In this document: piece by piece, positions 55,062 through 64,000 of the stretch
Numbering within the stretch: position 1 is the first letter of the stretch
Layout of the letters: each line of letters opens with the position of its first letter
NCBI RefSeq assembly: GCF_019578655.1
Contig: NC_063258.1
Coordinates: 21,394,802 to 21,458,801 of the forward strand
Reading direction: 5' to 3'
Length of the DNA stretch: 64,000 nucleotides
Origin: Ricinus communis
Taxonomy: Eukaryota; Streptophyta; Magnoliopsida; Malpighiales; Euphorbiaceae
Notes under the pieces: generated by a model
The model's database searches: none
Seen by the model: the letters and a program-made list of their open reading frames with translations, nothing else
Told to the model about the DNA's origin: nothing
Program-made: the position numbers and the translations under genes

Positions 55062-56775
55062 ATGCCCTCTACAACGTTTTCTTTTTTCTCTTTTCTTTGC
55101 AAGCTAATTCAATAATCTTTTTTTTTTAAATCCAACAAGGTTAAGAGTGATCACAGATATTTCATCTATTTAAGAAAATTTAAATCCAAATTCGATTAAA
55201 AATATATATATCTAAATCTGTTTTAAATTCATTTAAAAAATTATTATTTTTTATATTTAAATTTGTCTAAATTCGAATAAAAATACATACATATATACTA
55301 TTTGGACTCCTTAAAAACTCATTTAATATATATAGCTATAAAATAATTTTTTGAATATTTAAATGGATATCAGATATTTTGCCCGTTAAATATCTTTTTA
55401 TATAAATATTCAAAAAATTAAATAAGTACTCATTTACAATAATCAAATTCTAAGTATATTAATAAAAAGTACAAAATTATACGTAATTTTAAATAAAATC
55501 TTATAATTTTATTTTTAATTCTTTTATTTCATACACGATATATATGTATATCATTTAACCGAGTATCAGATACCATGTTTGAATACTATATACCTGTATC
55601 TATTTTAATAATCGTGTTCGGAGTAAGTATTTGAGCGTTCATATTCAAACCGACACGTATAAATTACTCGAACATGTTACATAACAGTCCAATCGAGTCA
55701 GGTACCTAGAAATATCGATCCAACTGCGATTCCTAAATAAATTTTAAGATTTAACATCGTTTAAAAAAAATTGTATTATCTTATCAATAGATAAGCTAAC
55801 GAGTTTCATCATTTATTTATTGAAACTTAGATTGTATTATTTTTGGAATTACCTTTACAATGTATTAAAAAGAAAACATATGATAGCAATTGTTACATGT
55901 AATAGATGGCATGTAATTCCATTTAAGTTCTTACATAAGAAAATAAAATAAAAGAATTAGTTGCATATACTAATTTCAGCAAAGTCTTAAGTTCAAGTTT
56001 TTTTTTATATATTTGTAATTCAAAGTAACTTTTTAGCATTATAATATAATCATATTTTCTAAAATTTGGTAAAATAATTTACATTATCCTTAATACTCTA
56101 GGTTCTCTTATATTTTTAGAATATATATTTTACTAATTAATACAATTGCATTGCTCAATTTTATTAATTTTATATTAATTATTAATAATAACATTATTCT
56201 ATCAAAAGAATATATCTAAATATTAATACATTTGAATATAAATATGAGTTAATTACTATTATTTTACTAAAATCTGGACAAATTTATAAGTCCAATTTTA
56301 CTTTTTAAGAAGTACAATACTGCCTCCATAATAGTTGCTCTCGTTAATTATTAACTCTTTTTGTCATTTTTTTCTTATCAGTCAAAGAGCTTAATTTGGT
56401 CCTTATATTTATTATAACTTTAATTTAATATAATGGAAAGTTAAATTCAGTTCTTAAACTTATTATCAAGTATTAAACTTTTCTAAAATAATTAATTTTT
56501 GTAAATTTTTCTAATTTCCTTGAATTCTTTTATAGAAAAAAATCATAAATATATCTTTTTTTATTTATTGATTTGTTAGAAAAATCATAGGTAGCTCATT
56601 CAATTATTTATTACTATAATGAAAATAATATATACAATTCAATTCAAAGATAAAAAATTAATTCAAAGTTGAATTAATATACATAATTAGTTGTGTATGA
56701 AAATAATAAAAATAAACTGAGGCTTTCAACTATTTAAGATAAAAGATAACAAAAAAAAAACTAATTCTTCTCATT
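55062..56775. other. AT-rich intergenic DNA
   Basis: No coding signal. Tracts such as AAATGGATATCAGATATTTTG and GAGTATCAGATACC (55350-55580) look like weak inverted repeats of a decayed small transposon, but ends and duplications were not found. Confidence 0.5.
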
Positions 56776-58095
56776 AAAACTAAAGGGAAAAGCTATACTT
56801 TTGGCCCTAATGTTTAATGCGATAGCGGATTAGCCCTTAAACTATTTTTAAAAGTAAATAAACTCTTAAATTATCAAAAACCTATAATTTAAGTTCTTCG
56901 ACATAATAAAATAATTATCACAATTACTTAAAGATGATGTGGCTAATAGTGAGTCTATTAGATTAACAAAATAATTATCACCATTAATTCTCTTTTTCCC
57001 TCTTCTTCTTCTTTCTTTCCCTGTCCCATTTAAATATAAGAAGAATAAATCTCAAAAATGAAATTGCTTGTATTATTTGATATACACTTTATAATTTTGC
57101 TACATTCTTTATATGGAACTAGTCTCAGAAGCATGTGTTTACTCCGTTAAATTAGTATAGTTCTATTTCGATTGCAACAATTCAATGATGAAAAAGGATA
57201 TTAGATTTTAACCAATCATACATTTTCTAAGTGTTCAAAAATTGAATCTTGTTTTAAGACCTCCTCATTGAATATCAAGTATAACTTAGTTGGACACTAT
57301 ATTTTTCTTTTTTGAGTCGAAGGAAAGGTTATTTATACTATAAAAAGTTGCAGCCAAATGCAATGCACACACACACACATATGTATATATATATGATATT
57401 TAATTCCTGAAAGCAAATCTTTATGAAGATTCATGCTTGACTTGTACATAAAAAAGAGCTCAAGAGAAACCAAAATCTTGATTTTTCTATGTTGGAAAAG
57501 AGAGAAGCAAGAAAGAAATGACCACCTCTCAAAAAGCAGTTATACTTCTTTGTACATCCATGCTAAGAGAGCTTATAATAAGTGGTCATAAAGGGTCAAA
57601 TATGACCCAAAACAACAAAGAAATTTTCTTGTTGTACTTTATCTTTCATCGTTTAAATTCAAGCTAGTAGGTTTTGGGAGGATGAGTTCTTGATAATCTT
57701 TTTACTGCAATTATAGTAGAAAGTAACAAAGAAAAAAGCACTAAAGAATTGCAAATCAAAGTTTAGAAAACAAGAATATTGAATATGAGTACTAGTCCTA
57801 TTACATAAATGGCCTTAAACTAATTTATATCAGATACATAGGTGATCAACTGTTCTCATTAGTTAGATTAGTGTTTCATGGGGCTCTCTATTGAGATCAA
57901 TGAATATGAATGGCCTTAAACTAAGTTTCTTTATTAGATCCGCGATGGTGGTGGTAAGTGGTAGTGGTAACAATAAGCAATGATGGTGGAGGTTCGGTAA
58001 GACTAGAAAAAGTAATTGTATTTTTTTAATTTATTTTAATAAAAATTATTTTTTTACTATTTAATGTATTATGCATATTATTTTTATTTTATTTT

Positions 58096-58437
58096 GGCTA
58101 AATGCATAATTATACCTTGAACTTTGGTAATTTAATCAGTTAAAAACACTCTAACTTTCAATTTAAAAGCTAATAGACACTCGAACTTGCTCTTTTTGTG
58201 ACACTTTAACACTTTTTGATATGTATCTTTATTCAATACCTCCACATATACTGCATTAAAGGCAAATATTACCAAAATAAATTCATGTATATATATTCAT
58301 GTGTATTACCAAAAAAATAAAGGTGTTCAGATATTACCAAAACAAAAATTGGTGTGTATGTTAGATTAAATCGAAAGTTAAAGTGTTAAATTGACTAATC
58401 GATACAAGTTTAGGGACGTAAATATCTTTTTATAGCT
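58096..58437. mobile_element. Small MITE inside the 2.6-kb element
   Basis: About 342 bp with terminal inverted repeats of roughly 60 bp (shared words AACTT, TAACTTTC, ATTTAA). Probable duplication ATTTTATTT/ATTTTATGA is imperfect. A right-end relative is seen at about 59085-59150 (CGAAAGTTAAAGTGTTAAAC). Confidence 0.5.
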
Positions 58438-58440
58438 ATT

Positions 58441-58628
58441 TTATGATAATCACCAATGATATTCCTATTCATGTTACGATTACCTGGACTGAGTTTTTGG
58501 AGCAGGCTGATTAGTAGTACCCCAAACATATAGGGTGTAATGCATAACCTGAACAGCTATAGGTATGGCCCATTTGGATACTCATGTAGTTTTTAAGGCC
58601 ATTAAAATTATATATCATTAAGAAGTAT
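58441..58628 (+). repeat. Direct repeat of about 190 bp, copy 1
   Basis: Starts TTATGATAATCACCAATGA and matches 60583-60768 with about 85% identity by eye. No coding content is recognised. Confidence 0.75.
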
Positions 58629-59606
58629 ATATACAACTCTACTTATTTCTTAGCATAAAACACTCTTTATATTATTATTACTGTTAAAGATTGATTATTA
58701 TTATATCCTTTTATTTAGATGCATAGACAACTGTTTCTTCTCTAATTTAGACTAGTTCTTTTTATTTGTGGGAGTTATTTTTCGTATTTTTGCTGCTCTT
58801 GTATGACTTTTTTTAATTGGTTTTAACAACACACACAAAAATAGTGGCTATAACAATTAGGAGAAAGTATAAATACGTACTTTGTGATTTGACGCACTTT
58901 TATTTATAGGCATATAGTATTTTTTTTGTGAATAAAATATGTGACAGCTTGGCCTAGAGAAGCGATTCGATAAGGGCGAAAGTGGATGCCAGGGCGAGGA
59001 TAGGATGCTTGGACAAGGAGTAGCTTATGGCAGGCTTCTAGGATGACAACACTCTAAGGTATAGGTTACATGAATGAATCGGATTGCACATCGAAAGTTA
59101 AAGTGTTAAACTAACTAATTGATACAAGTTCAGGAATGTAAATATATATTTAGCTTTTTTATTTTTAATTAAAATTATTTATTTTTATTTTATAATGTAT
59201 TAATAGATATTGTTAGCCAATTTTTTATTGACACATCAGTTGTGATAAGTCCATTTTTTATTATAATAAAAATAATTGCCACATCAATAAAATTTAACTG
59301 TATTTTAAATTACAATTTTTTGGACACTTTAAAGGTTTATTTGCACCTAAAAATAGTTTAAAGGTTAATACACTCTTCACACCTAATGTTAAAGCAAAAA
59401 ATGCACCTTTTTCCAAATCTAAATAGGTTGGAGATATAATTCTTAATTATAATTTAAAATAAAAGTTTAAAAAAAATCATATTAAGAGATTAGAACAATT
59501 AAAAAATATTAATTTATATATTTCAAACGAATTTGATACTTTCTAATAAATTTAGAGGCTAAATAGAACTTTTTATTAGATCAAATTAAACTTATAATAA
59601 AGTAAA

Positions 59607-60465
59607 GGAGTAATTACTATTTTCCCCCTATGTTTTTCCATATTATACTAGTTACCTCATAATATTTAAAATATATATTTTTTATCATTCAATTCTATAA
59701 TTTTATACTAAAAATTAAAATTTCTATTAGAAAATTATTAATTAGGTTTAGCTTTATACTATTTGCCCCATGATTGTTTGTTTAATATACAAATTACCTC
59801 CTATATTGTATTTATTGCACTAAAATCCCTTTGCATTTTGAAAGTCAATGCAATAAAGGAACTAAATCGATAAAAATTATAATTTGACCATCAAACTTTT
59901 TATTAAAGTTACAATTCTACTGTAACCAGTAATAAGAGTAATATCTATTTTATTTTAACAATTTAAAGTTAAATTATATGAATTTTTAATATTTTAATTT
60001 ATATAAGTACTTTTAAGATATTTAGATTTTACTAGAATTTAATTATGCTAAAAATTAGAGTAATTAAAGAACACTGGTTAACTTTTTATATATATGCTAA
60101 AATTGATTTTTGTTTAAAAATTAGACAATGAAAATGAAATTAATTTTGAACGAGTTTGATATTTGATAATAAGTTTAAGGATCAAATTGTAATCTTAAAT
60201 TACCAGTTTAATCATTCAATTAACACAAAATGGGGTATTAGTTAGTTTTATTAAAACTCAAAAGAATTTTAATGTAATAGAAAAAATGCAGGGACCGACT
60301 CATATATTAGGCCTAACTACAAAAGGTAAATAATATTTAATCCATTATTTAACAAAAATTGTGACGGAATGAGTTTTTAGTATAAAATTATAAATATTGT
60401 CTAAACATTATATGGGGTAATTAGTATAATATGAAAATACACAGGGGGCAAATAGTATTTACCTC
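59607..60465. mobile_element. Mutator-type MITE (859 bp) with perfect 9-bp duplication
   Basis: Exact flanking duplication TAAAGTAAA (59598-59606 and 60466-60474). Terminal inverted repeats of about 60-100 bp: GGAGTAATTACTATTTTCCC on the left; GAGGTAAATACTATTTGCCC from the reverse complement of the right. A 9-bp duplication and long inverted repeats are typical of MULEs. No transposase; mobilised in trans. Confidence 0.85.
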
Positions 60466-60582
60466 TAAAGTAAAAAGACTAAATTAAACTTTTTTATCAA
60501 TTAATTTATTTTTAAAAAAGTAAAATTAGACTTGTAAATTTATCTAAATCTCAAGAGGGTATCAATAATTAATCCTACTATC

Positions 60583-60768
60583 TTATGATAATCACCAATG
60601 ACATTCCTATTCATGTTGCGATTACCTGGGCTGAATTTTTGGAGTAGGCTGATTAGCAGTAACCCAAATCTATAAAATGCAATGCATGTGTCCTGGACAA
60701 CTATAGATATGACTCGTTTCGATACTAAAGTAGTTTTTAAGGCCATTAAGATAAGATATCAAGAAGCT
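60583..60768 (+). repeat. Direct repeat of about 190 bp, copy 2
   Basis: Counterpart of 58441-58628, outside the 2.6-kb element. Confidence 0.75.
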
Positions 60769-61096
60769 TATTCAAAAAAAAAAAAAATCTTATACAAATA
60801 CCTAAAAAAAACTAACCTAATTAAATTCTTTACTTCTATCTTCAAAATCTTACAAAATTACTCTAAAAATAAGAATTTAACTTTTATACACTTAATTTAT
60901 AAAAAGACGCGTGTTCTTAGCTTTCTCCAAATTGCCTCCATCTTCTAATGCTACCTTATTACATTTCATACTCATTATTACCTTCTTTACAGTAATCTCT
61001 CTTTTGCATTCTTCTAATTCACGCCAAACTATTCGTTTCTTTTCTATTATTACCTTCTTTACACATTGTGGCTAACTACATCATCTTCTTCAACTA
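60769..61096. other. AT-rich DNA
   Basis: A poly-A run (60774-60787) and a TTACCTTCTTTACA word repeated at about 60980 and 61051. Nothing else was seen. Confidence 0.45.
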
Positions 61097-61321
61097 TTGA
61101 AACCAACATTTTATTTACTCGCTGAATTTTATTCAATCAACGTTTTTAAAGATCTGATGAATTTTTATAGATCTTTAAAAGAAGACTTGAAAGGTAAGGA
61201 AATTCTTCCTCAACTTTCTATCGAGCTCCATTCAGTAGATATTGAGGAAGAGAAGGAGATAGCTAGAGCACAAGAAAGAAAGAGTGATTTAACATGTTTC
61301 TTTCAAGTAACAGTGGGTTAA
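61097..61321 (+). CDS. Hypothetical 74-residue ORF
   Basis: Not recognised. MKPTFYLLAEFYSIN... with a charged, helical middle (LKEDLKGKEI, IEEEKEIARAQERKSD). It is less AT-rich than its surroundings, which might indicate a captured exon. The stop falls in the start of a tandem duplication (61317). It could equally be chance. Confidence 0.2.
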   Translation: MKPTFYLLAEFYSINVFKDLMNFYRSLKEDLKGKEILPQLSIELHSVDIEEEKEIARAQERKSDLTCFFQVTVG

Positions 61322-61660
61322 AGTTTGGGATAATAACTATTATCTTTTAAAGTGTCAATATTTTAGTAGGCTTTTTTTTTCTTTTTTCTTTTTTAGTTTT
61401 TGGTGATCTTTCCTTTTATTTGCTCTTATAGATATCATTATATCACATCCTTGGTTGCTGTGTGAAAATGCAAGAAATGAGAAATGGAGTTTAATATAGG
61501 GTTAAAGTTTGGGATAATTACTATTTTCTTTTTTGGCTGTTAGTGAACTTTCTTTCTTTTTTATTTTAAGGTATTGAAAAGCTTTTCTTTTTATTTACAC
61601 TCATTATTTGTCATATTTTTAGTATATGAAACTACAAGAAATGAGACAGACAATAATATT
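61317..61660 (+). repeat. Two-copy tandem repeat, period about 184 bp
   Basis: GTTAAAGTTTGGGATAA begins both units (61317 and 61501) and GCAAGAAATGAGA / ACAAGAAATGAGA ends both. Pyrimidine-rich in the middle. Moderately diverged. Confidence 0.7.
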
Positions 61661-61849
61661 ATTATTTATTATTTATTGAATGAGCTTTATTAGAAAATAT
61701 AAATTAATTAGCTTAAACTTTTGCTGAATTATTTTTATTCTAGGAAAATGTTAAACGAATTAGAAAATTAAGAATAAAAATTATTTCTATTTTTTCTTTT
61801 ATTTATGAGTCATATGCTATCCCATAAGATGTGTAATTTTGCCAATAAA

Positions 61850-62410
61850 ACTTTAAGATATATAGAAAACAATATATACTAAGTATGCAGAGAGTATATT
61901 TCAGATATATGATACTATGATTCTTACTAAATTTTTCTCATTATATTTATTTCAAAATTACCAAATAAAATATTAAATTAGGGAAATATAATTGGTTTTT
62001 TGTTGAATCAAATATTGTAGTTTAGATATTTGACAAAATGCATGTGTTGAAAGAATCAGTTTTTTTTTTAAACTATTGTTATTATTGACTTGTATGAATA
62101 CAGTAAAAAATGTATAGTAAGTATATAATGAGTTTATTTCAGGCATGTGATACTCTAATTATTACTGAGTCTTCTCCATTCAAATTTTAAAACCATCTTT
62201 TATATTTCTTTAAGAATTTATATGGACATAATTCCTACTTCTCTTCACCACAATAGATATTGAAAAGAAAACATGAGATATGTAAATTTTGATGTAATAA
62301 ACATTCTAAGTATATATTTTGAGTATATAGTTTATACTAAGTTTATTTCGAGTATACAAAGGGTATCATTAAAGTATATTATAAGTATATATGAGTATAC
62401 AAAATTCCTT
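61850..62410. repeat. Diverged duplications rich in GTATAT words
   Basis: Blocks at 61880-61990 and 62105-62220 are similar (TATTTCAG...ATGTGATACT). 62290-62405 has recurrent AAGTATAT / GAGTATA words; another patch is at 63100-63150. Probably a decayed satellite-like or MITE-derived stretch. Confidence 0.5.
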
Positions 62411-64000
62411 TGATGGCAAAAGACTAACACTTATACACTTAAACTGAAGCAATAATAATTTATTCATAACAAATCCAAATAAATAAAATTTATAACTGAA
62501 AACACATCTATGAAACAATAATACTTAGTATCAAAGTGAATAGTTCTATCATTATACCTATTAATAATATCATAGAACTACTTATTCATCATTTACAATG
62601 TGTCAATAAAAAAAAACCATATGACGATCACATCAAGTTCTCCTTCAAATCTTTTTTGTTTTATCCATTTCGTTAAGCTTGCCACATGATTTATACTCAC
62701 TATCAAAAATCTTCATTTTCCTTGAATTTTTCATAAGAGAATAACATAATCTTAAGCCTCTTACGATGTTAATAAGGTTTTGTTTAAAAAAAGAAAGTTA
62801 CACAAGCTGATATTTCGCCATAAAAAAGAACCGTACATATGTAAAACTAGTAAAAGCAAAAAGAAACTAAGAAAAGATTTAATAAAAAAAAAAATCTAAT
62901 AAGATGTATGTTTTGCTTCTTTAGAATCCAAAATTTTATTTTTCCTATGCATGATTAACATGATCTAATATAATCATATCACATGAATAGAGAAGAAAAA
63001 AATTGAACTTTTTGCTCTAATTTTTAACCAATAATTAGAATTCGCTAAGCTATATAAGCAAACATAAGAATAATACTAGAATTACAATAGAAAATGCAGT
63101 TAAAAGTATATAGTATTTTTTGAGTATATTATAAGTAGATAATGAGTGTCTACTATCATTATAATAACTAAAACTAAAACAGTAACAACAAAGCAAAAAA
63201 GAAAAAAAATAGGGAGCATGATATAGAGTTTAGGTCTTAATGTCTAGAAAAATGACCAAATTTTTCTCTTTGTCTCCCCTTCCCATTCTTTCATTTTATA
63301 TTATCCTTACCTTCTTAGTTTTTAAATTCTTAAATAATACATACACTTCTCTTTTTTTCTTATTGCAACTATTTTACATTATCAGCAAGAATATATATAT
63401 AATTAAGGAAATTATTAACAAAATAGAAAGAAGAAAGTTAATCTCTTCAATAGTAGTAGAAGGAATGGACTCAAAGAATTTTTCAAGCATATTAAAACCA
63501 ATTGGAAGTCCTTTTGTGGTAAAAGGAACTCAAATCACCAATCACTAAAGGCATTAATTTCTAAAAGATAAAAAATCAAACCAAGCAATTAAATTCATTA
63601 GCATTTAATCAAGATCTATAAAGAAAAAATGGATAATCACATTCACGAAAGAAGACAAGAAAAAAGAATTAGGATGAACCAAGCATAAATCCCAAAACCA
63701 AGCAATCATATGTATTAGCACTTTATAAAATCTGTAAAGATAAGAAAGAGGGTAATTACTAGGGGTATGCACTATCCTATTTGAATCAAAAAGCCAAACC
63801 GAACAGAAATTTAATTCGGTTTTCAGTTGTCTATATATTAAACATAGAATAAATATAAAAATTATATATTAGTATAATATTTATGTGTCAATAATATATA
63901 TATATATATATTTATTAAAATTCTCATTTCTTAATTTATCAATTAAATGTAAAATTAATTTTAAAAATATAATTAACATATTATTTTTTAAGATAAAAAA
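62411..64000. other. AT-rich intergenic DNA to window end
   Basis: No gene recognised. An open stretch at 63240-63548 would encode 102 residues with two hydrophobic segments (ILSFYIILTFLVFKFL, SLFFLLQLFYIISKN), but it is AT-driven and has no support. GGTATGCACTATCC...AACCGAAC near 63755-63805 looks like one end of a dispersed small repeat. An (AT)n run lies at about 63894-63911. Confidence 0.45.

Larger units (their letters stand above)
56785..59414. mobile_element. Mutator-like non-autonomous element (2.6 kb)
   Basis: Imperfect long terminal inverted repeats: 56785-56990 against the reverse complement of 59200-59414. They share TTAAACTATTTTTA, then AAATAAAC and GATGTGGC. Flanked by AAAACTAAA (56776-56784) and AAATCTAAA (59415-59423), a 9-bp duplication with one mismatch, as expected for MULEs. 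No transposase ORF. It contains a smaller MITE and a segment also found at 60583-60768. Confidence 0.55.

Noticed and set aside
60682..60948. 88-residue open stretch
   Set aside because: It starts within the 190-bp duplicated non-coding repeat and continues through a poly-A run; no motif.

Overview
This window looks like nuclear DNA from a flowering plant, most likely a eudicot. It is AT-rich with no dense gene array. It is packed with Ty3/gypsy LTR retrotransposons of plant type (Athila-like, and chromoviruses whose tRNA-iMet-type primer sites resemble TGGTATCAGAGC), and it carries spliced kinesin-7 (NACK type) gene fragments and Mutator-type MITEs. The species cannot be named from sequence alone. 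No intact host gene, rRNA, tRNA or CRISPR array was seen.

Layout. 1-7990: the 3' part of a decayed Athila-like element on the + strand (RT, RNase H, integrase, Athila ORF1/env-like ORF, polypurine tract, 3' LTR). It sits inside the gag of a minus-strand element B (7991-10254). B sits inside the integrase of a plus-strand element A' (10255-11503). A' sits inside the gag of a minus-strand element C (11504-12400 plus 16074-16715). The LTR of C was hit again by a plus-strand, same-family element D (12401-16068, duplicated target TTTTG). 16716-17587 is unassigned. 17588-26619 is a minus-strand element H whose LTR carries a nearly complete minus-strand element 5 (18449-25307, duplicated target CATCT). 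26620-28817 is a non-autonomous minus-strand element 4 with an unfamiliar 211-residue ORF. 28818-29649 is a lone LTR. 30263-31889 is the leader and gag of element J, interrupted by the long LTR (31890-34009) of a chromovirus K (to 37962). K is fused to an integrase fragment F, which contains the youngest element of the window, E (38374-45336, duplicated target TTGGT, LTRs differing by one substitution and one single-base indel).

46001-55061 holds two tandem copies of a kinesin-7 pseudogene on the minus strand. Both keep a TATA box and a mitosis-specific MSA promoter motif. The second copy is split by an Athila-like solo LTR (53540-55009). 55062-64000 is very AT-rich intergenic DNA with two Mutator-like inverted-repeat elements (56785-59414 and 59607-60465) and short duplications.

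How the parts relate. The TGAT...ATCA-ended elements (A', B, C, D, 5, H, E, F, probably J, and non-autonomous 4) form one superfamily with matching PBS, PPT and a shared leader motif next to gag. In A', D, 5 and E the pol reading frame visibly runs into the 3' LTR. That overlap and the R/K-rich C-terminal tail fit the CRM (centromeric) chromovirus clade, so a pericentromeric position is a reasonable inference. All coding regions seen are frameshifted or interrupted, so proteins for any recent movement probably came in trans.
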